From Branchiostoma lanceolatum (taxonomy: Eukaryota; Chordata; Leptocardii; Amphioxiformes; Branchiostomatidae), in contig NC_089731.1 of NCBI RefSeq assembly GCF_035083965.1, positions 4,751,001-4,815,000 of the forward strand: a DNA stretch of 64,000 bases, in the 5' to 3' direction. Below, one piece after another: positions 35,996 to 46,600 of this stretch (position 1 is its first letter; the number at the start of each line of letters is the position of its first letter). The translations under genes were made by a program, and so were the position numbers. Below the pieces are notes generated by a model that did no database searches, was not told the DNA's origin, and saw only the letters and a program-made list of their open reading frames with translations.

Positions 35996-37161
35996 GGTAT
36001 TTTTACAGCTTAGTAGTAAATTTCCCAGGGTAATGCTATAGGCTGAGAAGATGGCTTTGGGGTCACATTAGCCTCAAGATAAAATACTTGAGCATTTCAA
36101 AGGGAAGATTCAGGACCACTCGGACTCCCTGAGAAGATTTAAACGTATCTGTTGAAGACTTAATGGGGAAAGGAGTCCGTGGTTTTTTCCTTAGGACTGC
36201 AGCAGAAACTTTTTACGTTTGAACAGTAAATATATTACACGTCTTACACAATTGCATTTCTTTCCCATGTATCACTTGAGACATGGGAAAACAAACTTAA
36301 GGAGAACAAAAATTAAACTTAAAGAAAGGCTAGATGTTCTTTTTATCCTACACTTGAGTCTGATTCATAAATGTGAAAATTGCCAGGCACACTCATGTAT
36401 GACTCGTTCAAGACTTAACAGGAGCTCAAAGAAGATACATTTTGCTCTTAGGACGAAACTCCATAACTGATGGATTTAGTTGGCTATTTTGAAGCTAGGT
36501 GACCTATTTTTGTGGCAATCACCTAGTGAGTTATTGTCGGCTCCCACCACTTGACATAGCTTAACGTGTTGAATGATCCTGCACTTACCTTAGTCTTAGG
36601 GGATCAGTGTAAAACCTTGGAAGATGAAGTAACCATTCATTTTATGTTACCTTCAGCATTTATATTATGTTAGAGCTGGCTAGGGAAATAAATCTTTATC
36701 ATGTAACGTTAACATTCAAAAGACATATTCAAAACTAGAATTCCACAACCTTCCTTATACCTTCGCCAAACAACATAACCTGACAGCTCAATATTCCATT
36801 TTTTATGTCAAGTCTTAATCTAGTGTTGCAACATACATTTTGTTTCCGGGTGCACATAGGCATAGCGGTAGGCTGTATGCATGATGCTTGCAGTCTCCAT
36901 CTCGAAACTAGCTATAAATAGCATGCTGTGCTACCTGAGTTTGAAACTAAGTTCACTCATCACTGGTTGCGACATTCAAAGTATGGCTGCACGGCGCAAC
37001 TTGGTGTTTCGAACCCTGTACAATCTACAAACTGCCTTGAGGCCAAACACAGAATTATACACTTAAGGGTGGACAGTATATGTGAAAGGAGTGTACAAAA
37101 TTTAAATGAACTGGTTTGAGTGATTGCACACAAGGGTAACTACATGTTTAATCTAACCCTT

Positions 37162-37174
37162 ATAGTTATAGTAG
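37162..37174 (+). repeat. Target-site duplication, 5' copy
   Basis: ATAGTTATAGTAG, repeated exactly at 41107-41119, brackets the LINE. Confidence 0.85.
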
Positions 37175-37237
37175 GGGGGCAAGTAGCAAACCTTCACGTG
37201 GTGCCCCGTTAATCCCCCGCGGGAGACCAATTGCTAC
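37175..37237 (+). ncRNA. Predicted HDV-like self-cleaving ribozyme at the LINE 5' end
   Basis: A double-nested pseudoknot can be drawn in the canonical order. P1: GGGGC (37176-37180) with GCCCC (37203-37207). P2: GTAGCAA (37183-37189) with TTGCTAC (37231-37237), seven perfect pairs. P3: ACC (37190-37192) with GGT (37200-37202), loop of 7 nt. P4: TCCC with GGGA around a 4-nt loop (from about 37213). J4/2 is GACCAA, whose CCAA fits the catalytic CNRA. P1.1 could be AC (in L3) with GT (37208-37209). Cleavage would fall just before the G run at the boundary with the target-site duplication. HDV-like ribozymes at LINE 5' ends are established; activity here is inferred. Confidence 0.75.
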
Positions 37238-37884
37238 ACAACGTGCTCACGGGTAGACGGAGCTCGACAGCCTTGGACGGCAGTTCGTCTAGGTGAAGGC
37301 ATACACTGACTCAAAAACCTCCGCTGCCTTGCGGCTATATCCAGCCCTTGGAAAAGGCTATGGGAGTAAACCAAGATGGAAAATCAGGAGTGGGGCCCCT
37401 TAGGCGGTTGGGAGTTAACATAGACTTCCTTCCGGCAGCTCCTGCAGCCAAACTGATGCCAAACGTATCGCTCTGCGTTCCTTTGGACTACACCAGCAAG
37501 GCCGAGAGGGGGGTCCTGACGACTGGGCAGCCCAGGACCTCCATAGACCTCAAATGAGGTGCCCAGGCTCGCATACTGGAGAGGTCACTTCAGTGCCGCT
37601 GTCTTAGCGGCAGAAACAACACGGGAGGCAGCAGTTACGAGTGATAAGCCAGGACTAATTGGCGTATGGTCCAGGCGCTACGGGTTGCCTTCGACAGTGG
37701 GAGGGACCTTCGCAGTCCCACCAGTCAGCTACCGCCCGCTTCAAGCTGGGCAGCCCCCGGCCAATAAGGTGCTGCCCGCCACAGTTTGCATGCTTCATCG
37801 GGTGTTTGGAGCTAGGGCAAAACCCGAAAAGCGGACTGTAAAACCCCCACACCAGACAACAAAACTAGGAAGAAGAAATTGCCC

Positions 37885-40800
37885 ATGTTACGTTTAGCAA
37901 GCTGGAATGTGAGAACAATGTGTCCCGGCTTTTCTGATGATCTACAGCAGATCGACGATTCTAGGAAAACGGCCATCATAAGCCGTGAACTTGAAAGACT
38001 TAATATTGACATTGCTGCACTACAGGAAACTAGACTGCCATCAAGTGGTAGCCTTGGAGAGCAGGAGTATACTTTCTTCTGGCAAGGAAAAGAACCTGAG
38101 GAGCCAAGACTACATGGTGTTGGTTTTGCTGTGAAGAATTCCCTTCTATCCTCAGTGGAACCGCCGTCAAGTGGTACGGCCCGCATCCTCCGTCTTCAGC
38201 TGTCTACTGCCTCGGGCCCTGTGCACATCTTGAGTGTCTACGCCCCCACACTTACCTCCTCAGACGAGGTCAAAGATGACTTTTACGAACAACTTGATAA
38301 TATCGTCTCAGATATCCCCACCACGGAACATCTGTACCTGCTCGGGGATTTCAATGCCCGGGTGGGAGCTGACCATGACTCCTGGTCAAGTAGCATTGGC
38401 CGCTTCGGTGTTGGCAAGTTAAATGAGAATGGGCAAAGACTGCTAGAGCTATGCTCTTTCCACAACCTCTGCGTAACCAACACGTTCTTCTCTACAAAAC
38501 CCAGCCACAGGGTATCCTGGCGGCATCCCCGATCCAAACATTGGCACCAGCTCGACCTTGTCATCACTCGCAGATCTTCCTTGAACCACGTTCTTGTAAC
38601 GCGCAGCTACCACAGCGCTGACTGTGACACTGACCATTCGTTGATCAGTAGCAAGGTTCGCATCCAGCCTAAAAGAATGCACCACTCCAAGCAGAAGGGT
38701 AAGCCCCGCATCAACACAGCCAAAACGTCTCTGCCAGACCCATGTGCATGCTTTGCTAGCTCCATTGACAATGCCCTTAGGCACTGTCCAACAGGCAGTG
38801 TCACGGATAGATGGAGCTACATCCGTGATGCCATCTACAAGTCTGCCATTGGCTCTTTTGGAAAGAGGGAAAGGCAAAACCCAGACTGGTTTGAGTCAGG
38901 AATTGCGGAACTTGAACCAGTTATAAATGACAAGAGAGCGGCCCTGCTCAACTACAAGAAACATCCCTCAAACGAGACACTGACTGCGTTGAGGAAGGCC
39001 AGAAACATTGCCAAGAGAGTCGCTCGACGTTGCGCAAATGACTACTGGCTGAACCTCTGTCACAGCATTCAACTCTCTTCCGACTGCGGAAATATACGTG
39101 CAATGTACAGTGGCATGAAGAAAGCCTTTGGTCCCAGAGTAACAAAGATCGCTCCCCTGAAATCTGCGTCTGGTGAAGTCATTACAGATCGAGGAAAACA
39201 GATGGAGAGATGGGCAGAATACTACCAGGAGCTCTACACAAAGGAAAGCACTGTGACGGACGTAGCAGTTGAGAGCATTACCACCCTGCCTGTCATGGAA
39301 GAGCTTGACAATCCTCCCACTATAGAGGAGCTTAGAAAGGCCATTGACTCTCTCGCTAGGGGTAAAGCCCCAGGTAGAGATGGGATTCCCTCAGAGGTCA
39401 TCAAGGCAGGCATGGACACAACCCTCCTCCACCACCTACACCAGCTCCTGCTGCAGTGCTGGGAAGAAGGAACAGTACCCCAAGACATGCGGGATGCAAG
39501 CATCATCACCATCTACAAGAACAAAGGTGACCGCAGTAACTGCAACAACTACCGTGGGATCTCCCTCCTCAGCATTGTCGGGAAAGCGTTCGCTCGGGTG
39601 ATCCTGAACAGACTGCAAGTACTTGCCGAACGCGTTTACCCAGAGTCACAGTGCGGTTTCCGAGCAAGAAGATCCACAACTGACATGATTTTCTCACTGA
39701 GACAGATGCAGGAGAAATGCCGCGAGCAGAGGCGACCATTGTACATCGCATTTATAGACTTAACCAAAGCTTTTGACCTGGTCAGCAGAAGAGGACTTTA
39801 CACCCTACTGCAAAAGATTGGTTGCCCCCCGAAGCTCCTGGAAATGATCGTTTCCTTTCATGACGGCATGCAGGGTTCAGTGCAGTTTGACGGCTCTTCC
39901 TCAGATTCATTCCCTATGAAGAACGGCGTGAAACAAGGGTGCGTATTGGCACCGACGCTCTTCGGCATCTTTTTCTCGCTACTGTTGTCCTATGCCTTCA
40001 GCCAGTCAGAGGATGGTGTATATCTCCACACCAGAAGCAACGGAAATCTGTTTAATCTTGCACGCCTAAGGGCCAAAACCAAGGTGTGGAAAGTTCTTGT
40101 AAGAGAAATGCTTTTTGCAGACGACGCTGCTCTTGCAGCTCACACAGAAGCCGCTTTACAACGACTAGTCAGCTGCCTTGCAGATGCATGTAAAGAGTTT
40201 GGCCTCACAATCAGTCTCAAGAAGACCAACATTATGGGACAGGACGTCAGCAGCATCCCCAACATCTCCATTGGTGACTACACCCTTGAGGTGGTGGAAG
40301 ACTTCACATACCTAGGGTCAACCATATCGCGTAACCTGTCTCTGGATGGCGAACTAAATAAGCGGATCGGCAAGGCATCAACAGTCATGGCTCGATTGGC
40401 AAAGAGAGTATGGGACAACTCCATGCTTACAACAAACACAAAGATGCAAGTTTACCAGGCATGTGTGCTGAGCACACTGCTCTACGGCAGCGAAACCTGG
40501 ACCTTGTATTCCCGCCAGGAGCGCAGACTCAACTCCTTTCATCTGCGCAACCTCAGAAGGATCCTGGGCATCAGTTGGAAGGACCACGTCACCAACAAGA
40601 GTGTTCTGACCACGGCAGGAATACCCAGCATGTTTGCCTTACTAACCAAACGGCGTTTACGGTGGCTTGGCCATGTGTGCCGAATGCAGGACCGTCGATT
40701 GCCCAAGGACTTGTTATACGGCGAACTTGCCACCGGTTCTAGGCCAGCAGGAAGGCCTATGCTCCGCTTTAAAGACATCTGCAAACGTGACATGAAGGCA

Positions 40801-41061
40801 GGGAACATGAATCCATCAAAACTGGAAGAGGCTGCTGCAGACCGTACCAGTTGGAGAGCAGCTGTCAAAGCGAGTATTCACACACACGAGAGGAAGAGGG
40901 AGGAGAAGTGGGAAGCGAGGAGGGTGCGCCGACGACAGGCGGAGTCTTCAACACACACAAGGCCAGGAGAGGGATACACATGCAGAAACTGCAAACGAGT
41001 CTGTCTCTCCAAGATTGGACTGTACAGCCACAGCAGACGCTGCGGACAACCCACAGACTGA
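37885..41061 (+). CDS. LINE polyprotein: APE endonuclease + reverse transcriptase
   Basis: 1058 codons, uninterrupted, from the ATG at 37885 (MLRLASWNVRTM). It nicks the target and primes reverse transcription on it. Residues 1-~255: apurinic endonuclease-like domain with WN (7-8), LQETR with catalytic Glu48, GDFNARVG, and the terminal DTDHSLI. Residues ~480-790: reverse transcriptase with GKAPGRDGIPSEVIK, YRGISLL, the first catalytic Asp in AFIDLTKAFD (~622), GVKQGCVLAPTLF, and FADD (~743). Then LYGSETWTL, RRILGISWKDHV and RRLRWLGHVCRM, the usual connection region. C-terminus: CRNCKRVC-x9-H-x3-C, a CCHC-like zinc knuckle (~1030-1053). No frameshift or stop suggests recent insertion and possible activity. 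A separate frame at about 37559-37897 overlaps the start; I do not recognise it. Confidence 0.93.
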   Translation: MLRLASWNVRTMCPGFSDDLQQIDDSRKTAIISRELERLNIDIAALQETRLPSSGSLGEQEYTFFWQGKEPEEPRLHGVGFAVKNSLLSSVEPPSSGTARILRLQLSTASGPVHILSVYAPTLTSSDEVKDDFYEQLDNIVSDIPTTEHLYLLGDFNARVGADHDSWSSSIGRFGVGKLNENGQRLLELCSFHNLCVTNTFFSTKPSHRVSWRHPRSKHWHQLDLVITRRSSLNHVLVTRSYHSADCDTDHSLISSKVRIQPKRMHHSKQKGKPRINTAKTSLPDPCACFASSIDNALRHCPTGSVTDRWSYIRDAIYKSAIGSFGKRERQNPDWFESGIAELEPVINDKRAALLNYKKHPSNETLTALRKARNIAKRVARRCANDYWLNLCHSIQLSSDCGNIRAMYSGMKKAFGPRVTKIAPLKSASGEVITDRGKQMERWAEYYQELYTKESTVTDVAVESITTLPVMEELDNPPTIEELRKAIDSLARGKAPGRDGIPSEVIKAGMDTTLLHHLHQLLLQCWEEGTVPQDMRDASIITIYKNKGDRSNCNNYRGISLLSIVGKAFARVILNRLQVLAERVYPESQCGFRARRSTTDMIFSLRQMQEKCREQRRPLYIAFIDLTKAFDLVSRRGLYTLLQKIGCPPKLLEMIVSFHDGMQGSVQFDGSSSDSFPMKNGVKQGCVLAPTLFGIFFSLLLSYAFSQSEDGVYLHTRSNGNLFNLARLRAKTKVWKVLVREMLFADDAALAAHTEAALQRLVSCLADACKEFGLTISLKKTNIMGQDVSSIPNISIGDYTLEVVEDFTYLGSTISRNLSLDGELNKRIGKASTVMARLAKRVWDNSMLTTNTKMQVYQACVLSTLLYGSETWTLYSRQERRLNSFHLRNLRRILGISWKDHVTNKSVLTTAGIPSMFALLTKRRLRWLGHVCRMQDRRLPKDLLYGELATGSRPAGRPMLRFKDICKRDMKAGNMNPSKLEEAAADRTSWRAAVKASIHTHERKREEKWEARRVRRRQAESSTHTRPGEGYTCRNCKRVCLSKIGLYSHSRRCGQPTD

Positions 41062-41106
41062 CCAGGATGCGACGCCATAGTCTTGCGAGACTGACGGCTG
41101 CCAACA

Positions 41107-41119
41107 ATAGTTATAGTAG
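41107..41119 (+). repeat. Target-site duplication, 3' copy
   Basis: Exact copy of 37162-37174. Confidence 0.85.
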
Positions 41120-42172
41120 TACCAGTACATGTATACATATTCTATATAATTTTATATAGATTTGGAAGAGTATGTCGGATAGCAGGATATGACATTAGAT
41201 AATTGTAATAGTCATACTGCAAAATATGTAATTTTACGAACATAACTAAAACATGCAGAACCTAGGAAAAAGAAACACATACCATACACAAAACATGCAA
41301 GATTTTTAGGCAAAATTTATTAGGATGCAAAAAAAAATGCTTCAGGCATTCATGTTACCTTCAAGTAAAAGGTACTTTAACATGTAAATCTATCTAATAT
41401 ACATTGTACGTATCCACCTAACCTCTTCTTTACATAGACTCTGTGTACTATATTAGAGAAGGCAAACCACTAGAATTGACTTTTCAAAATGAACTCTTCA
41501 TGGTGCATCCATGAAAAATGATGACATTGTAGGAAGACACTGGGCACTGTTAGACCCAGTTTGATGCATACTTGCACGAAGTAACCTTAGAAATATCTCT
41601 TATATACTAGTTACATGATAAATGAAATACATGTAGTGCATTTTGATTACTGCCTCTGGTGTAGTCAGATGTGGTTATTGCACTAACATCTCCTGTAGTC
41701 TTGAATTCATGAAGTACAGACACTTTGGAAAAGGTAGTTCAAATCATTTGGCAATAGATTGAAGTTATTAATGATGACATAATGAGATCCTTAAGTATCT
41801 TCTCACTGGCATGTTTGAATACACATACACCACATTGCTGACACCTACTTGAGAGAAACTTTCACTAACACTTTGCACGATGCAGGATGGCCACTGACTC
41901 TTTGTAAACTTCTGTCAGGAGCAGTTGTTGGAAAGGGACCATACAGTGTTCTGGGCCATCAAACTCATTGACAAGCATATCTTTTTAATTTTGTAAGAAT
42001 AATTATTATTGTTATGTACAAAATTGTGTATGATAGTTCCAGCTGAATTATAGTGAAGAGCAAATGATTTTATCTGTGTGACAAATAGGTTCTAGAAATG
42101 TAAGTTTTCTGCTCCGATTTCGGACTTATTGAGAGAAATAGTTTGAAGATAACTAAAAGAGAGAAAGAGACA
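41120..42172 (-). other. ATAD3 3' flank and probable 3' UTR
   Basis: No ORF is recognised. On the minus strand an AATAAA (plus TTTATT at 41316-41321) could end the ATAD3 transcript about 850 nt after its stop, roughly 200 bp from the LINE. Confidence 0.35.
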
Positions 42173-43615
42173 TCAATACTTGCTCCCTTCCGAGGGGCTG
42201 GGTGCAGACTTTGCGGGAGGGGGGCTGCCCGCGGACTCCGGTGTCTGAGTCTGTAGCCACTCCATCTTCTGTCTGTGTGCGACCACTGCGTCTTGGACAC
42301 GAGCATCAATCAGGTCTTCCCCGAGGACGCCGTCTTCAGAGGCATAGGCTGTGGCCTGGTGGGGGAAAGTAAAGAAACCATTATCCATATATGAACTGTC
42401 AATGATGAAGAGTACATTGTATTTGTCAAGGCAGTACTAACCTCCATTAACATTGATTTACCAGTTTACATAAATCCGCCACTTTGAGAAACAGTGGGTT
42501 TGAGAGATTTCGAGTAAAACATCCCCAGGTATGCACAGTTTAGATTATACAGGAGTGCATTATACTGGAGGACGTTGGGTTGGAGATCTTTTCAGGGTGG
42601 CGGAATTATGTACGAGCAGATGTTACATACTACATGTATGTTTAACTTATCAGAAAGCAAAATGTTTTAAAGCTTCTTTAATGAACATTGCATGATACCA
42701 ACATACACTGCATTACTGAATGATACAAAGATATGTTGTTGATACATCATACATAACAGAACATACATATGCATGGTATCTTATAACACAGAATTAACCA
42801 CAAACACAGAGGAGAGCAGTTAAAGTCTATTAGTATTAAATGCTGAATAGACCCTCTGTCGTACCTGCCAGGCCACCCCCAGCTTCGCTATCTCCCTGCC
42901 GGACAGACCTTCCACTGTCCTGGCCATCTCAGAACACTTGGCACCGTAGTCAAAGTCTGCTACCTTTATTCTCCTGTGAATCAAACAACACAGCAGCGTG
43001 TTCACGACAGTTCTTCATTAATAATACAGCTATCCGATAAAGAAAACAGGCTTCTTGTACAAGACCAAAATGCTTAAAAAAAGTTAACAAAGAAACCACA
43101 ATGTCAACACACATACAGTTAACGTTTCAACTTTTTGTTAATCGATATATGGGAAGCTGTAAGATCTAGAACAACAATGACTTTCTTCAACTGTCGGAGT
43201 CCTAAATATGAGCATCATGGCATTGCGTTTTTTCCGAAAAGTGAAGTGATAATCTGAGAACCAGGAAATTGAATTGATACGGCCTATAATAAAAAAGAAA
43301 GTAACACTGACCTTCCCCTCCCCTCGGCGGCAGGTTCCAGGACGTACTTGTCAAAGTACAGCCTGACGAGCCGTTCTCTCTCCTCCAGACCAGGAAGATC
43401 AAACAGCACGATCTCGTCCAGACGGTCGTTAATGGCCCAGTCCAGCTGCTCAGGCTGGTTACTGGCCAGGACCAGCATGAATCTGACGGAAAAACACCAT
43501 TTTTGTTTACTAATTTCAAGCAGATTTACCAGAGTCAATGACAGTATCCAAAGGGTAAAAGAGTATTATTGGCCACCATTATTTATTACCTCCATGGAAA
43601 AAGGAGGTATCGTTT

Positions 43616-43679
<64 letters not shown>

Positions 43680-46600
43680 CGTGTGCGTTAGTGTTAGTTT
43701 GTGTGTGTGTGTGTGTGTGCGTGTGTGTTAGTGTAAGTGTGTGTGTTTATGTAAGTGTGTGCGTGTGTTTCCGAGGCAATAACTTAAGAACATTTGGATG
43801 GATGATATTTGTTATGTGGGTAGGTGTTGACAAAGGTCCAGGCTAATTTTGAGAAAACTTGGTATTGCAGTAGAACTTGAGATACCTCCACCTCTTAACT
43901 ATATGTCCATGTACAACAGTAAATTCAACTTACTTTCTAGACTGTTCACCAGTCCGGTACAGGAATGCATTGAGTGTGCTACGAAGATCTTCACTAATCT
44001 TCTCCTGTAAGGAAGAAAAAAAAGATAAAACATTACAAAAGGAAGATATGTCATGATCATCATAAAAAGAATCATAACTCTGTCCTACATTGCCTGTAGT
44101 TCAATTCATTTCCTTCAATAAGACTAAAATTATGACAAGCTTATTTACCCTTTCACTGTAATGCAATTACTTGTTACTTTTGATGTCATATCAATAGATA
44201 GCATAATTTAATGTTATATTTTGTGCTAGGAGCAGATTTGAGTCTTGTTATTGTACTCACTGTGGCTCTTTTCCTGAGGAATGCATCAGACTCATCCACA
44301 AACAGCAGCAGCCTGTATAGAATTCAAGGGAAGCCATGTAGGATTACACACATGAATGGTACAGATCTATAGCTAAAGCTAGAGATTATGTCTAAAGACC
44401 ACTATGAATGGAGAGGACTGCAACTTGGGAAGTTTATGACGGAAGAGAAGAAAACTAAATCTATCTACCAAATCTCACAGAACAAAAAGCAGTTGATGTT
44501 TTCCGTTACTTTTGTAATGAACACATGTTGTTAATTTGGGTTCAGCACCAAGGACAGGCCATGGTATTTGAAACTTGCAAGACTCAAAAAGTATCCTTCA
44601 AACTTTCTAGATACATGTATTAACACTTGTACATGTCTTGTAAAACAGATGTTGTTTCTTGCACAATGTTTTTCTTAACTCTATAAAAGTGTTGCCTTCA
44701 AGTCAACCTTTAAATTTTTGTATTTATATTTCACCCATACTACAGTATGGGCGAAATATATTGTTTTTTCTTTATTTTTGTGTGAAAGTAACTCACCCCC
44801 TTCTGCTTGTGCCTGCCCAGTCGAAGACTTTATGCATGGCTGTCACGCCCTCCCTCCCCATGGGGGCTACGTCCCCTCCTGTCATAATGGCATAGTCCAT
44901 CCCGGAATGCAGTGCTAAACTCTGCAACACAAATGTTTTTGGTTCAGGAGCAAACAAAATTTACTATAACAAAGTTCAACAATGATAAACAAGACAACTG
45001 TAACTATCAAATTAAGCTTGCTGTAGGCACAAAAACTTGAATGTTGACCAAATTTTTTTTTTCTGATAGCAGAATATATTTTGCTAGACATTTTTAATCA
45101 TAGTCATATTCATTGATTGCTTACAAGACATACGAAGTATGTAAACACATACTAGTACAGAGATTTTTGGTACATTACATGTACTGTCAGACAGTCCATG
45201 CAAATATAAATTATAAGTCATAGACTTTGTGTAGTACACCTATATAATAAAGATATACGTGGAAAAAATGTCGAACTCTGAATTACTTGATCGTACTATT
45301 ATCCTTTTAACCTAACTCATGCCTATTCCAGTTCTGCTTTACCTTTGCAAACATGGTTTTGCCCGTCCCAGGGGGTCCGTGGAACAGGATGTTTCTGTAC
45401 ACCCCTCGGTTGGCCTTGGTGTTCCTGGTTGCTATGGCAATGTCTCGGACACGGGATTCCAAGGATGGCTACGGCGTTGAGAAAAAATGTTTGTTTCACT
45501 TTCGCAATATCTTTCAAAATGTATGTTTTGTACAACCACATTTCTAAACTGAAAGAAAAAAAATTCCCAAATATGATTATTGATCTTACATATTTTTCTG
45601 CTACACTTCTTAAGATTAAAGACAAAATAAAAAATCTTACATTGAAGACAATTCCTTCCAGTGCATCCTCCGGCTTGTTCATCACTCTCTTTACTGTCTG
45701 AAAATCGAATACAATATCATTGCATTACATGAAATAACATTGGGAAGGGAAGTTAAAACTAAAACTGTATCTAGACCATAACAACCACTTTAAAACAATC
45801 ACTCTAATATTTCTCACAACCAGTTTTCACAACCACAAAGTACTGTGCTTTATGGTCTTTGAAAAATGCATACAACAAACTTCCTTACTTTATTTCTCAT
45901 GCCTCATAGCTTGTCTTACCGTAATAGGGTGTCTAAGTCCCTCGAAGACGCTTATTCTGGACGTCTCTCTGACGAGCGCAGGTTTACCTAATCTGGCCTC
46001 GATGTAGCGCGCTGCGACTCCGGTCGCGCCTCTGGCAGTATATACACCTACTGCTAGTAACGTCAGACCTGCAACCTACAAGTACAAGGAAAATGATATA
46101 GGAGAGAACTGTAAGTTAATTGGTAAATGTTACACTCATTTGGAGCTTGTAGCTCCATAAGAACTTTGTGGTTTAACTTAAGAAATGCTGTTGAACTTTT
46201 GAATATTACATTTCCAGGACAAAGGACTTAGTACATGTAAAATCCAGAAGGGATATTATTTTACAAGACATTTACAACACAGCAAATAAGTAGTGCTCAC
46301 CAACTGAAATCAAGTTAATTTTTTTACCTGGCAGAAACTTAAGAAAAGTGTTATACACTCACCGTGGCTGAAACTTTGTCCCAATCTGCAATAAAAGCCT
46401 TGAAACCATCCCCCAATACTGCACCTGCAGTTCTGGGGTAAGCCACAAGAGGGCATTATAAGTAAAACTTGTTAGCAAGACACATTTTTTTGAAGTTATA
46501 AAAATGTATTATTGGTAGGCTGAAGGGCAATGCAATAACAAAAGTTCTTGTACAAAGTACAAAACACATTGACAGGTACATTTAGAAGTGGTATTTAATC

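Larger units (their letters stand above)
30231..37161. other. Gene-poor stretch with repeats
   Basis: No coding exon is recognised. Contents: a 16-bp minisatellite (31090-31240), a SINE (32455-32760), a ~90-bp tandem duplication (33895-34060), a second SINE type on the minus strand (34640-34820) and a MITE (35740-35995). Upstream exons of the zinc-finger gene could be hidden here. Confidence 0.45.
37175..41106 (+). mobile_element. Full-length intact non-LTR retrotransposon (LINE)
   Basis: A 3.93-kb element bounded by an exact 13-bp target-site duplication. Order: HDV-like ribozyme fold (37175-37237), ~650-nt GC-rich leader, one long ORF, and a very short 3' end (~45 nt after the stop) with no poly(A). 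The 3' end contains a hairpin, AGTCT-TGCG-AGACT (41081-41094). The single ORF, absent long ORF1 and short 3' UTR suggest an RTE-like clade, but the clade is not certain. The element is far more GC-rich than its surroundings. It inserted about 1 kb beyond the ATAD3 stop codon, antisense to that gene. Confidence 0.92.

Noticed and set aside
38283-40868. Many 60- to 142-codon antisense ORFs across the LINE
   Set aside because: They are shadows of the GC-rich, intact 1058-codon sense ORF.
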